Shown one piece after another: positions 1-12,730 of a stretch of 64,000 bases of DNA; within the stretch, counting starts at the first letter, position 1, and the number at the start of each line of letters is the position of its first letter. The position numbers and the translations under genes were made by a program. The stretch is from Puffinus mauretanicus (lineage: Eukaryota; Chordata; Aves; Procellariiformes; Procellariidae): positions 4,836,001 through 4,900,000 of the forward strand of contig JAJKFH010001094.1 of NCBI GenBank assembly GCA_023333565.1, given 5' to 3'. The notes under the pieces were generated by a model. It was not told the origin of the DNA. It made no database searches and saw nothing but the letters and a program-made list of their open reading frames with translations.

Positions 1-2847
1 ATGACTATTTTTTTGGCCAGTGGTTTAATTTGCTAACTATATAAAAGAAGCAAAGTTGAAGTAGGCATCAAAATATGATCCAGTGTTAACTAAGGAGATG
101 CACATAAATTCTGAAATCATAAAGCTCCTAAGTACTAATATTGTTCAGCTCTGCAAGCAGTAGATTTAATTAATTAATTAAATTCACTCTTAAATTTAAT
201 TAAATTTCACTCTTAAACAGTTGCATTTAACAAGGTGCCATTAAAAAGATTAGTTTACATAATGATATCTTAAACTTGCTACTAATTCAAAGGTAAGGTT
301 TGTTGTTTGGTTGTTTTTTTTTTAAGTGAGACAGACTTCAAGGGCAGATGACTGGCAGTAAAATTAGAAACATTAACAACTCCACCTCCTCTTTCTGAAT
401 TTCATGAAAAATAAAAGAAGAAAATAAACACCACCTATTACAAGTTTTTTTTACTTCCCCGGCAAAAACAAAATTCATATGTCAAAGCCATGCCTTGTGA
501 ATACAATAGTGTGGGTTTTTTTTAAAGGGGCTCCCGTCTGAGCTCAATAGTACACTGCATTTGCAGGATTTGGGGTATTATAATACATAATTCCGTAAAA
601 TACCCTTCATCTTGATGCATTTTAAGTCAGGAGAGGCACAGGCCTTCAGACAAGGAGAATGAACCCCAAACCTGTCATCCTGTAGGCTTGGAGCCTTCTG
701 CAGACAGCACCTCTCAGGGACTCGGGGTCCTCATGCCCCCCATCCTGGTGAGCACAAGCAACCTAGCAACCAAGCTGCTTTTGCAAAGGAGCAAAGGACT
801 AAAATTGAGGAGGAGAATGTAAGAAGCAACTCCTCTCCCCAGGGCAGTTGTCACTGTTGCTTTTTTGTTACTGTGAAGTTGGGAATAAAGAGACAGGTGA
901 AGCTAACGAGCAAGAAAGACCGTACAAATCCAATGATTAAAATCCTGCAGCCAAGAGCACTGACTACAATAGGCCGGTACTGCCTGAAAGACCACCTGCA
1001 GAACAGTCTAGAAACAGCTAAAGGGAAGCAAGAGTGCCGTTGAGAAGTGCATTGAGTTCCTCCCTCTTCCCCCCGCCCCGTTTTAACCAAACTTTGTACA
1101 GATGACTGAGACTAAGCTTAGAGAGTATATGGCACCTGACGCATTGTATGTGGTTTCCTACTGATACACAAGAGAAGGCAGTTTGCGATGTGAACATTAA
1201 AGCCAGCTGGAGAGTGGCTGTACCTATGCTTCTCTTGCCCTTCTCCTACCACATAAGGGAGGGATTAATAAGCCTGTGATACCTGTATGTGGATGACAGA
1301 GCTGAATCATTTTTCCAAGCTCTTCTCTGAGATGAATCCAAAGCAATTACGCAAATTCCAGGAGAAAATTACACACGCTTTAGTTGATTTTATGAGCTCC
1401 ATCTTGGGAAGAGCCAGAAGCTCTCTTGGACTGTGCGTATTCTTTATTTTCCTGTGAAAGGGGAAGGTGCAAAAAACACTTCATAGAGTCAGGTTTGGTG
1501 TCTATTCAGTTATTTGTGATAAACAATATTTGAAGTTCCTGTAAGGATCTAATTTAATTAATCCCATTAATTAGATGTAAATATACTTCCTGAGATATAG
1601 AGAGTGGCATTACCTTGACTAACAGTTGCTTCCTAAATATCCATTACGAAAAACAATGATTGGACTAAGAGTGAACGCTAAATGGGAAACATATTGTTAA
1701 GGACATATAATGTAATTAAAATGAAGAACACATTTTAAAGAATTCATGAAAAGTTCAAACCGTAGTTTTGAAAAATCCAAATTCAGCTTGTGCCCTTTTT
1801 TTAAAAAGCTAGTTTTGTAGTGATTTTTAAGTGTCTTACATTTTACAACTGTGCAACAACAGTGAAAGGCAGTTAAAGAGAAGTAGCAGAGGAAGAACTG
1901 AAGTCTACCAGGAGCAAAATTATTATCACCTGAGACTTTTTGCAAAATTGTGGCTATGGAGCAAATATTCTTACTCTAGAGGTTGCCTTGTACAGCACTC
2001 AGTACATGTTTTCCAATAAATAAAAATTAAATTTCTATCTAACATTCTTCATGAATCTATTTCATCAATAACTCAGCTCTGTGCTACCTCAACTGTATCT
2101 TTGCATGTGCCCTCAATTTTTAAATTAAAATTCATAAAAAATATTTATTTTAATAGTCACAAAAATGAAAGTAAAACTCAGCTGACCATGAAAAAGTAAG
2201 TTTTGTATGTTCAGATTAAATTTAATTCTTGGGTTTTTTGAAAAACATTATCTAATTTGGTGCGTAATGAAACTATGAAAGTTTCAATTGGACTAATTTA
2301 AAATAAAAGCTTAGCTTGTCTTTTAATAGAAATCTTTCAGAAATGTAAATCCTTTTTATAGTAGTACCATGAGAGAGCATTCTTTCTGGAAATGGAGAAC
2401 AACAGAAATTGAAAAACCACTGCATATTGAGAATCAGTTTTAATTGAACATTGCTGATGATAGGATCACTGCCAATAAGCATCTCTGCATGCTCTGAGGC
2501 AAATTTCAAGAAAAGGACTCACAAATAGAACATGCCAAACAATTGCTAATACGCTCCAGCAGCAGACCATAAAATTGCACAAGGTATTGCAGACAGTATT
2601 TCAGGAGATGGATAAAGGAGGGTTATCTGGGAAGAGGGAATATGCATTAGTCAGTCTAGATGATACTCAAAAGTGCTTGCACCAAAACCTGGCATTGTTT
2701 TATATCCGGTGATAAAAGTTAACTTTTTGTCAGCAGCTTTCATTCCTGTGGCTTTAGTATAGAGTGCTTGAGAAATTCATTTCACTACTCTTATCCATGT
2801 GTTTTCAAGTAAATTGATTTAAAATAATCTGAAATTAAGTTCCCAGC
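1..2847. other. AT-rich unique non-coding stretch
   Basis: No recognisable gene or transposon is visible. Reading frames are short (82 residues or fewer) and carry no known domain. The DNA is AT-rich, with many homopolymer runs and TAATTA-type motifs, notably at 165-215. The composition is typical of a bird gene desert or a large intron. A small local duplication near 175-217 is listed separately. Confidence 0.6.
175..217. repeat. Short imperfect tandem duplication, about 22 bp
   Basis: Two adjacent copies of a TTAATTAAATT(T)CACTCTTAAA unit lie at about 175-195 and 196-217. They differ by a single T. This looks like replication slippage in an AT-rich tract. The repeated TAATTA cores are also generic homeodomain-type sites, but nothing else here supports a regulatory role. 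Confidence 0.6.
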
Positions 2848-2975
2848 TGTCGTGGTTTAACCCCAGCCAGCAACTAAACACCACACAGCCGCCTGCTCAC
2901 TCCCCCCGCAGCGGGATGGTGGAGAGAATTGCGAGAGTGAAAGTGAGAAAACTCGTGGGATGAGATAAAGACAGT

Positions 2976-2981
2976 TTAATA
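2976..2981 (-). promoter_or_regulatory. LTR polyadenylation signal ATTAAA
   Basis: On the minus strand ATTAAA lies downstream of the TATA-like box in LTR copy 1. This is the position expected of the retroviral poly(A) signal. The same hexamer is kept in LTR copy 2 at 28191-28196, which supports a functional origin. Confidence 0.55.
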
Positions 2982-3143
2982 GGTAAAGCAAAAGCCGTGC
3001 ATGCAAGCAAAGCAGAACACGGAATTCATTCACTACTTCCCATCGGCAGGCAGGTGTTCAGCCATGTCCATCACGTGTAACGGTTACTTGGGAAGACAAA
3101 CGCCATCACTCCAAATGTCCCCCCCTTCCTTCTTCTTCCCCCA

Positions 3144-3168
3144 GCTTTATATGCTGAGCATAACGTCA
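3144..3168 (-). promoter_or_regulatory. LTR U3 core: TATA-like box and CRE-like site
   Basis: Read on the minus strand, a near-CRE palindrome (TGACGTTA) lies a few bases upstream of CATATAAAG. This is a compact retroviral core promoter. In LTR copy 2 the CRE is a perfect TGACGTCA but the TATA box is degraded, so each copy keeps a different half of the promoter. Confidence 0.55.
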
Positions 3169-3427
3169 TATGGTATGGAATATCCCCTTCGTCAGTTGGG
3201 GTCAGCTGTCCCAGCTGTGTCCCCTCCCAGCTTCTCGTGCACCCCCAGCCTACTCGCTGGTGGGGTGGGGTGAGAAGCAGAAAAGGCCTTGACTCTGTGT
3301 AAGCTCTGCTCAGCAGTAACTAAAACATCCCTGTGTTATCAACACTGTTTTCAGCACAAATCCAAATTATAGCCCCATACTAGCTACTATAAAGAAAATT
3401 AACTCTATCCCAGCCAAAACCAGCACA

Positions 3428-5411
3428 CCAGCCAAGACAGCAAACCAGCAAATTGAGAAAGGTTGCCTGAGTCTAAACACACAAGCATCTCTTTCTCCAA
3501 GTGCAAATCAACTGAAATAATGCATGATTTTTATATGGTGTAATGAAAATAAGCATTGGGCTCAAAAACTCGTTTTGCTGTCTTCTTTAACAACATCTAA
3601 AAGTATGTATTTTTTAGTCTTAGCAAATTTTATGAGCATTTTCTCTTAAATAAATTCTACTTCAAAGTTCTCTAGAGCCCTGCAGTAGAATGCTAAAATG
3701 CTGATACAACTTAGGAGTCCCTGACATTATTATTACCATTATTATTATTGTTGTTGTAAATAAACTTTCCCTATACAGTAGTTTTATACTCTCGAGACTA
3801 TGAAATTGTAATTCTTGGAGTAAGGAGATTGATGCAATACTTTCAATACTCAAGATATCTCTCCTTTTCAAAGACTTTGGTTCTGAGGCTAATCCACTAC
3901 ATCAGAAAAATAATAAAGACAAATGCTAGTGTGGAGTCATGGCTGGAAATAATAGTGACAAAAATTGCAAAACGCTGAATTTTTCCTGACCACATTAATC
4001 ATGTTATTCAGTGCATTATACTTCAAATCATGTCAGCAGGGTGAAATTGTACATTCTATTGAATTACAGGGAAAAATAAATTCATACATGTTTTTCTTTT
4101 CTTTCTCTGTATACAGAAGGAAAAACATATACATAAATCAAATATATCTTCCTATTCTTCAAAAATTTCAAGGACTCAACATGTTTGTAAGATAACACAA
4201 GTTTAAGAAAAATTAGTCCACAAATAAGTCCACAAAGAGCGACACGAAAAATATTCACCATTATTGCTCTACTAGCCCTGCAGCATTTCTTAGTGTGCTT
4301 CAACAAGAAAGAATCAAGAGGAATTACATTAGAGGAGACAAAGGTGGTGGAGCAATAGGAGACCTTCTAAAGAGACAACAGTTTTAAATGGCTTTGTCGC
4401 TTGCTTTCTGCCTGAATTTTGACATGCCATTTCACAGCATTTCACAGCCACTGCCTCCTAGGATAGACGCACCAACAGGATGCAGGCTACCCACATCCAT
4501 AAGCCCAAATTCTCTTTGCCTGCAAAAAGACATGGCTGCAGCAAATTTTCCCATTGCCTGTTTTCCCTGAATAGCGTCTGGGCATTGTCTGGGAAATTGG
4601 TAGTTGATGGGAACAAAGACCATGCTGGGAAACATACTAACGAATAAACAGTGTGGATGGTCACAGGCCAGTGCATTAACATCTCTCCCAGCTCTATTTT
4701 AATTACAAAAATATTTGCAGGAGTTTATTTTATGAGCTCTGCATCCGTGTTGTGTTTGACAACTTTGATGATGGGGCCTGCCAATCCTGGAATAACTGAA
4801 CGGTCGTGGTAAGGAGATAACAGAGATGCCAATCTGATTCAAACAAAAAACAGACATAAAAATTACTGCTGAATAGACAGTGGTTTGATAGCTGCACTGG
4901 TATGGCTTTTAACCATATTTTTTTTTCCTTTTGAAAGTGAGTTTGTTAATTTTCTACCATCCCACTTGCACTTTTCTAACTGCCAAATATGGTGGCTTTC
5001 AGGCTTTGGCACAAGGAGTGAGACAGAAATGTTTTGTTTGAAATCCTCTGCATTTCATAAAAGACTCTGAATTAAAAAATTGTATTGATCATGTGCAGAG
5101 ATGTGATAGAAAAAACTTTTTACATAGCAAAATATACTATTTGCTAATCTGTGCAGAAAGGGAAGAAATGAGATGTTTTATTTTTAAAGTAACATGGTAA
5201 TGTAAGCATCACAGCTAACCGGACTTGTAGAATATCACACCACTAGCCAAAACCCAAAAAACTAATTTTCTTTTAATCCTGAAGAGAAATCACAATAAGA
5301 ATATAGGGGCTCTCGGTACGTAGATGGAAAATAAATATACATATGAAAACCCACGATACATTTGCAGTTCAATTTTCCCCTTCACAGAAGATCTTCTGTC
5401 CTAGCTAAAAG
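3428..5411. other. Unique non-coding DNA between LTR and CR1
   Basis: No gene or clear transposon is visible. Short overlapping frames on both strands (76 residues or fewer) lack domains. A small ATT/GTT trinucleotide run at about 3727-3757 is the only simple repeat of note. Confidence 0.55.
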
Positions 5412-5880
5412 TGCCCTGGGCAGGGACATCTTTCACTAGATCAGATTGCTCAAAGCCCCATCCAACCTGAACTTGAACACTTCCAGTGATGGGGCATCCA
5501 CAACTTCTCTGGGCAACCTGGTCCAGTGTCTTACCACCCTTATTGTAAAGAATTTCTTCCTTATGACCAACCTAAATCTACACTCTTTCAGTTTAAAACC
5601 ATTGACCCTTGTCCTGTCACCACAGGCCTTGGTAAAAAGTCTCTCTCCATCTTTCTTATAAGCCCCCTTTAAGTATTGCAAGGCCACAATAAGGTCTCCC
5701 TGGAGCCTCCTCTTCTCCAGGCTGAACAACCCCAACTCTCAGCCTTCTTCATAGGAGATGTGTTCCAGCCCTCTGACCATTTTTGTGGCCCTCCTCTAGA
5801 CCCGCTCCAACAGCTTCATGTTTTTCTTGTGCTGGGGGCACCAGAACTAGATGCAGTGCTCCAGGTGGGGTTTCACAAGA
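5412..5880 (-). mobile_element. CR1 LINE fragment 1 (3' end missing)
   Basis: On the minus strand this encodes the C-terminal tail of CR1 ORF2. At 5436-5735 it reads [20 protein letters not shown] and continues through DRTRVNGFKLKE and RKKFFTIRVVRHW. Upstream sequence to about 5880 matches the part coding for the [12 protein letters not shown] region but is broken by stops. Unusually for CR1, the terminal 60-80 bp of 3' UTR and the ATTCTATGA tail are absent: similarity stops at about 5412, within the GGGCAGGGACATC segment. The element was therefore probably trimmed by a deletion after insertion. It is an inactive remnant. Confidence 0.88.
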
Positions 5881-5930
5881 TTTACTTGGTTTAAAATGAT
5901 TAATAAGCCAATAGTCTTGGCTCTGGTGTA

Positions 5931-6193
5931 AGAATCATGGAATCATTAAGGTTGGAAAAGACCTCTAAGAACATTGAGTGCAACTGTCAACCCAACACCT
6001 CCATGCCCACTAAACCATGTCCCTAAGGGCCTCATCTACACGTCTTTTAAATATTTCTGGGGATGGTGACTCTACCACTTCCCTGGGCAGCCTGTTCCAA
6101 GGCTTGACTAGCCTTTCAGTAAAGAAATTTTTCCTAATGTCCAGTCTAAACCTCCCTTGGTGCAACTTGAGGCCATTTCCTCTCGTCCTATCA
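5931..6193 (-). mobile_element. CR1 LINE fragment 2, second subfamily
   Basis: The 3' tail starts at 5931 (AGAATCATGGAATCAT), followed by the GGTTGGAAAAGACCTCTAAG segment. The minus-strand frame at 6010-6193 encodes the last ORF2 residues ([20 protein letters not shown] ... RLPREVVES). The 3' UTR differs from fragment 1: it carries the CCATGCCCACTAAACCATG block in place of GGGCAGGGACATC. It therefore belongs to the same subfamily as the fragments at 37919 and 62474. It is severely 5'-truncated, at a TCCTATC segment. Confidence 0.9.
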
Positions 6194-7310
6194 AGAACCA
6201 TATTAACAGAAAAAATACCATAAAATACTCTTCAGGAAGTCTGACTTGTGGCTGGATTTAACATTACCATTGAGTAAATATGGCTTTTTCTCTGTCATCT
6301 GGCAGAAAGTTCCTTTTTTAGGTGGAGGGCAGGAAAATGTACAAACAATCTCTCTCCCTAAAAAACTGCCTTGTATATAGTTTTCAGCAGGAGAAAGCTA
6401 AGTATTCAACCAGAAAAGGTGTTATCAAATTAATAGGCCCTCTCTTTCCTCCCACATTTATCTCTTCCTCAAAATAAATAGATCTATGGACCTGGGAAAA
6501 AAAAATCACAGCTCATCATCACAAAACTTTAAAATGTCCATATTTGAAATGCTGGCATTTGAAAATGTATTTTTTTTATATAGGGGCTAGAGGGAGGTGA
6601 TGAGAGGTTAGATATGAGTGATACTGGCCAGAGCACCTGCTGTTTGTTAGAACTGCCAAAATACAGCAGAACTTCCCAAGGCTGTGGAGCAACCATTGGT
6701 AAAACTAGCCATGGTAAGACATGCAAGTGTAATATAGAGTGAAAAAGGCAGAGATGGATGGGGTTTCCCTGGTCTGCTGACTCAGGGAGGGTTTGGGGGA
6801 GAGCTCTCAGCCTTCTTAGCAGAAAGTAGGGAACTACATTCACTTCTTTTTATTTATACTCCCGTGTAAAAGATTTTCTCAGCTGCTCATTATATTATCA
6901 TTATATTCCTGGCATAAAGTTTTTGTGATAAACCTCACGAGAAAAAAGGTGTTGCCCTTGTCATCTTTTCCCCAGTTAGTTTAGACATCTCATAGTACTG
7001 CAAAGATGACTGGGATGGGGATATTACTCAAAATAATGACATTTACATTTGTTCACTTTAAGGGTTTAGCCATAACAGTCACACAGGAGTTAATCCTTTT
7101 TTAAAATTTATTATTTTTTATTTGAAGACCTTACCTGTTAATCACAAGAGAGATGACAAAAAATGTTTAAAACTCATGTATCAAAGTTCTGAACCTCAGT
7201 ATTTTTCATAACATAGTTTTCTGTCACTTGAAATGTTTCCTGAAGAAGAGTAGATGCACAAAAGATTCCTTCCTCTGCATAAATGGGAAAGCTTAAGGGC
7301 TGGGAGAAAT

Positions 7311-7326
7311 GGGAGGGAGGGAGGGG
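7311..7326 (+). other. G-quadruplex motif
   Basis: The sequence GGGAGGGAGGGAGGGG has four G-runs of three or more separated by single A residues. It is a textbook short-loop quadruplex motif, preceded by further GGG runs from about 7298. It stands out in AT-rich surroundings. No promoter or gene start is visible nearby. Confidence 0.7.
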
Positions 7327-9624
7327 AGAGAAATTTTATTTGTGACTGAGCAAGGTCTGACTTTAATCTTTATACAAGTGCTTGAAATAATTCTAGAATA
7401 GTTTATTAACATCACAGAGATACATGAATTTCTCCCCCATGGCAGGTTTAACAGCAGCTCTTCCTGTACACTTGATGTTGAAACTCAACAGCTAAGGTTG
7501 AAAACCTCCCTGTCTTACTTTCTCTGCTAATACAAGTAGTGACTCTCATAGAGCAAAGAGCTAGTCAGTTAGTTAAAAGAATACTTTTAAAAGAAAATAA
7601 CAGAGAAACATTTTTTAAAACTCAGTAATTAATGTAGTAAGTCCATCTGGATGTCCTAATCAGAATTCCATTTTTATTAGCAAAAGCTGTTCTGCAAATA
7701 TATGGATATTTGTTTCTTTTATTTCTCATTTGCTTCAATTATTGTGCAAGATCAGCAGTCTCATTTTACCTGCAATGCAGAAGGATTAATAGTAACCCCT
7801 AATTATCTAGGGCTTTTGTAATTGGGATCCCATCTCGTTGAAGTCAGGAGACTATGTTTTGTAATTGTATGTCAGATATGCAACCAAGTGAAACAGCAAG
7901 AGAACATGTATTAAGCTGAATAACACACAATGTATGTAGGATCCAGAGAAAGCATATAAACTACCTTAATCTTTTAAGAGATAAGCAGACGTTAAAAAAA
8001 GTTAAGTGGAAATACTATATTATATTTATGTAATAGTGTTGATAACATATTAACATTATTGTATTAAATTATTGCCACTCAGATACAGATTTACATGAAT
8101 GAGTATGTATTCTTAGCTCAATTCTGCAATTTACAATGCATAACCTTTCTCCTACATTAGTCCCCAGAGCTACTGAGATGGCCCGTGCATTTTAAATGTA
8201 GGTCAGAGTGGCAGCTAGAGTGAGTGTTTCTCCAAAGAGAATATTCTCTAATATTTGTCTCAAGATGCTCCTCTAAAAAGAAATTTTTATTCACTATTTT
8301 GTCTTCTAAAATTGTAGGTTTCTAGCAACAAGATCTGTTTTATCTACATTAAATAATTAAATTATTTTTTATCTGGTTTATTTTAAATACAATTCACTAA
8401 AATTCAGTCTCAGCCATTCTGTGAACTTAAAGACTTGGCTAGCTGGCTGCCAACAGAGAGAAGAAAGAAGGGCTCCCTCTTCCAGGCTACTAAGCTATGG
8501 AAGTCTACCCAGAATTGCTATATGGTCCCAGCACAGCACAAGGAGCCACTACCCTGAACGCAATGTATATCTGAGCCATAACCAACCTCACTGGCTTCTA
8601 GAAAATTGCTGCTGTTACACCCACGTTTTTGGTAAGGAGCCCTAGCTCATGGCTTGTGGAAGTGGTTGGTTCAGATGCAGAGCTCCTTCTGCATCCTCAA
8701 AAAGGGCAAAAAGTGTGGTTCTTATAAGCAGGTTTCAGCATAGCTGAGAAGGATTTTCTAAATCATGTATGTAAATGAACTCAAGTGTTTTTTAGAAACT
8801 ATATTAATTTATGTTTAAAAGTCTATCTGGAATGAACTAAAGAAATAACATGATCCAGATCCTTCTAGACATCTGAGAAGCTGACATGTGATGTAAATAT
8901 TTCCCCTCTCTCCCCTAATTCCTACCTCTTTCGAGCAAGCTATGCCTTGCTCATTCCCAGAAGCATTGATGAAAAAGATTTGGCTTTCTGAAGTTTGGCT
9001 CAACATTATAAATTTTGATGTGATTTCTACAAATGCTCAGTCTTAGAGAAGCATTATTAATAGTCTGTTCAGGATTTTTATTTGTCTCTTCAGTCAGTAA
9101 AAAGTTGACAGGTGCAGAGGGTTACTAAGAAGAATAATATTGAATACATTCCTTCCACATGCTGCTTGCTGTAAAATGTGTATCTGAAATCAAGAACACA
9201 CTTTCTACTCCTCCTCTTTCAACTTGGATGACATTATTCCTGATTTACACTTGTAAGTAAAGAAAAACAGACTTTGTATAAACAGTACTGCCAAATTCTT
9301 CACGTGAATTGACTTAATTCAGGACGGTTTAGGGCAATAAATAAGACAGGCTGTGTGTTCACAGTGAACCATTCTTGTTTAAAAAGAATGGATTGTACAA
9401 TATCTTCAAATAGATTAAGGAAAACAAAATAGTAGTAATGATTTTTTTTCCCTTTAAATGCAGCAATGGGAAAAAGAAGTCAAACGCATACTGTGTAAAA
9501 ACCAAACATCAATAGCCTTTGGAAGTGGCTTTTTATTATTTCCGTAATTATAATTCACTTTCTATGACCAACTCTTTCAAAGAGAAAACAAGTCTGACAA
9601 TGAATCTGCAGTCTGGATTCCTAA

Positions 9625-9653
<29 letters not shown>
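9625..9653. repeat. Poly-T tract
   Basis: A T-run of about 29 bases, interrupted once by a C. It could be a minus-strand poly-A tail, but the sequence on its plus-strand right side does not look like a retrocopy. I treat it as simple sequence. Confidence 0.7.
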
Positions 9654-9655
<2 letters not shown>

Positions 9656-10096
9656 CTTGCTTAAAACTATTTTAATTTGTTTTTTCTATTTTCTTTAAAG
9701 GGAAAGATTCCAAAATATGGAAGAAAAGCCAAATAAAACCATAATAAAATGTTCATATTTCTTAAACAATTTTTCTTTTTTGAAACGGTTCCATAAAATA
9801 CCAGTCTTCTAATAGTGCTGTTTATTATGTTTCTTTGTACGAAAAACAAGTCAGTGCATAAATATCAGATATATACTTAATATGAGAAAAAACATATAAT
9901 TGCTTGTGCCTGTAAAATTCATGATGCTCTACATGTCAAATAAACCCATTTGCTTTTATTGATTGGCACTAACTAGCTTTACTCAAACATACCTTACCTT
10001 AGAATACAACTCCAAGAACAAATGCAGCCAATCCTTCAGACTGATGCAATTTTTTCTAAATTGGGAAATGAACACATTGATATGAAATTTATTGAC

Positions 10097-10130
10097 TAAT
10101 TCCTGATATTGGATAATTCCTGGTATTGGT
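10097..10130. repeat. 17-bp tandem duplication
   Basis: TAATTCCTGATATTGGA (10097-10113) is followed directly by TAATTCCTGGTATTGGT (10114-10130), with two differences. It is a short tandem duplication with some age. Confidence 0.75.
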
Positions 10131-12730
10131 GGCCTCATCTGACTTTCATTTCACCCTCTCACTTTTCTCCTGCCTACCAAAAGCAACTCAAAGAGGAAAT
10201 CACTTCAAGTTTTAAATTGCTACCCCAGAGACAAGTGCTTGAAATCCAGTAAAAATGACCGATGTCCTTTAAAGAGAAGGTCAATATTTTATATCTGTAC
10301 TTAGCAGCTCATAATAATTAAATGAGCCTTATTTCAAGATGCTGGTTTAATGAGAATGTGCAAATTAACTGTCAGTTAGAATGACATTCGCTCAGTGTTT
10401 TTATTACATCAACTCTCTTTACGGCTTGATATTTCTATTGTAAATTAACATTGAAGGTATTTTTTTGATAAAAGTTGATCCACTTTAATTTTCTAAACTT
10501 CAGGATGAAGATCTTTTGGTAAAAATACAACTAGATTTTATTCGTCTTATACGGCAATCCTTTGAGGAGCGCCTTTGTTCTCATAATGGACCAACTGGTT
10601 GTATGCACCCAGATCTTCAGCTGGGCTAGATCCATACAATTCCATTGTCTGAAAGGGTACAAGTGAATGCAAAGTATCAACAAGTAATTTAGAAGGCTCA
10701 GGAGGGACGGAGCTTCACTGTACATTTTTTGTGGAGGCTAACTTGCAGCAGTCTTCCTAAAGCACAACATTTATAAACTTCCTCCCCTAGCCACTAAAAA
10801 TACTCTCCAAGATCCAAACCTCACATTGGCTTCTCCTACTTTGACTTCTCTTGTAGAAAATCTGAGACAGAGTTTTAAACAGGGTATATTAGATGGCATA
10901 GCTCCCATTTGCTTTAATCAGGCCCAAAATTTCATCCTCTAAAATTATACCCACTTGTATACACACAAAACAGACGTCAACTTTTTGTAATAGTATCGTT
11001 CATCTCTATAAAATAGCTAACATTTATGGAATTAACGATATATCTTTTTATATCTTTCAGATGATAAAAAGGAGTTGATAACGGAGGAAGCAAATAATTT
11101 TCAGGAGGTGAAAATTTAAATTTTGGGCAGAACTAATAGTCTTGTTAAAAGAAAAATATATTTCTAAGTAAGCTCATGGAAAACAAAGTATCAAAGAAAT
11201 TCTGCAAAGAATTCTGCAATTTGACTTAGTTTTTGGATTGCTTGAAATATTTTAAAACCGTAGTTCATAAAATGAATTTGTAAATATATACCACATTCCC
11301 ACAATTCTTCTTTTTTTCTCTGTTAATAGGATAGCACTTTCCCAAACATGGTACTTCTCAGTTCATACTGCATGTTTTCTTCACATTTCTTTGTTAAGAG
11401 GAAGCATTAAGTAAAAACCTCTTTATCTGTACTGAACGCAATATCAGTAAAAGAAAAAAGAAACTATGGCTTATATAGCACTAACATCTTTAATAGCTTG
11501 GCGATAAATACTACATTAAATTGTGATTCAGAGCAAAAGAAAATGGAGTTTTCCGACTGCAAAGTGCCTAAACTATAGTTACTGCTTCAAATCAAAAGTG
11601 TTTTAATCCTCTGCTGTTTTATGTTATTCACAGCAATTCATCTTTTAAAAATGTAATTAAAACCTTTGTATTTGTGAACTACAAATATATAGATTTTTTA
11701 CTCAAATGCCTCAGACTCAAAACCCCTCAATCACCGTAACATCCCAAATTAATATTTCTCATTCTCTCATTGTCTTCTCTTTGGTAAAGCAAAGTGCATC
11801 GTGGCTTTTCATAAAAATAAATGGATTCTAAACCTTTCATGGCATTTCTAATCTAATGAAAGGACAAGGAAATAAATTGTCATGTTTCTTGTCATTTTCT
11901 AACAAAGTCTTTGAAATAAACTTGTTCCGTGTAGACAGAGTAATGATGAAAAGCGTATAATGAAAACCTCAGGTTTTCAAATACTTGTGTGGAAGCAAGA
12001 AAGGCAACTTTCTACTATGACAGTGCTGGCAAGGTCAAAAGACACATTAACAGTGAACAGAGCAGCAGTACAAAAAAGCAGAGACAGTAGGTTAGGAAAT
12101 AATAGAGGAGGCTGTTGCCCTGATTTGTGCCATGCATGCAGACACAGAATGCCAACCATGTAATCAAACCTGTAGCACATTCTGTATAAAAATTACAATG
12201 ATTACAGAAATATGCTTCACCAAATACTCAGCTGGGCCAGAGTATTTACTGCCGATGGCACTTTGATTTAGAACAGAAATCATAAAGCAGAGTCTTTTTT
12301 TTTTTCCTTCCTCTCCCATAAACAAATGACACCAAGTGAAATGTAGGTTCATTGATGGGTAAATGACTCTCTTCTGGAGCCCCAGTGAGACTAGCTATAC
12401 TACAGACATAAATCAATGCTGCAAAATTTATAATCTATAGGACACGCTGATATTTTGTGAGGAAAAAAGATTATTCTTAATTTGAATAAATCTGATTCCC
12501 CTGTTTCCCCTGCCCCCTCACCCTCCAGAAAAGCAGCATAGATCATGTGGTTTTTAAAAGCCCAAGACAACAGCAACACAGGTAGAGCATAAAAATTTGT
12601 AACTGGAAAAATAAGGAAAATTATCTTGAATGTGTTGCTGGAAGTAGGAGCACACTGCACTGCTGATCAAATGTTTTATGTAGATTTCATACAAAATATT
12701 CAGAGGACAAGAGACAACAGTCACTAGTTG

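Larger units (their letters stand above)
2848..3427 (-). mobile_element. Solo LTR of an avian endogenous retrovirus, copy 1
   Basis: The element is 580 bp and begins TGTCGTGGTTTAACC and ends CCAGCACA on the plus strand, giving TG...CA ends. It is flanked by the exact 5-bp duplication CCAGC (2843-2847 and 3428-3432). A 5-bp duplication fits ERVL-like integrases (family knowledge). The transcription signals read on the minus strand: a CATATAAAG TATA-like box at about 3144-3154, a CRE-like TAACGTCA at 3161-3168 (one mismatch) and an ATTAAA polyadenylation signal at 2976-2981. There are no gag, pol or env sequences on either side, so it is a solo LTR left by LTR-LTR recombination. The family is common in neoavian genomes; I recognise it from memory and have not searched for it. 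A 90-codon open frame inside it is accidental. Confidence 0.88.
6194..12730. other. Long unique non-coding stretch
   Basis: No gene is recognised. The longest frames (104 residues at 6529-6843 minus, 74 at 8421-8645 plus) show no domain, coding bias or flanking splice signals that I can support. The stretch holds a G-quadruplex motif (7311-7326), a poly-T tract (9625-9653) and a 17-bp tandem duplication (10097-10130), all listed separately. Confidence 0.55.

Noticed and set aside
3001..3273. 90-codon frame within LTR copy 1
   Set aside because: It crosses the LTR promoter and R-like region on the strand opposite to LTR transcription and is not shared with LTR copy 2.
9625..9653. Poly-T as the tail of a minus-strand processed pseudogene
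   Set aside because: Sequence to the right shows no gene-like frame and no target-site duplication was seen.
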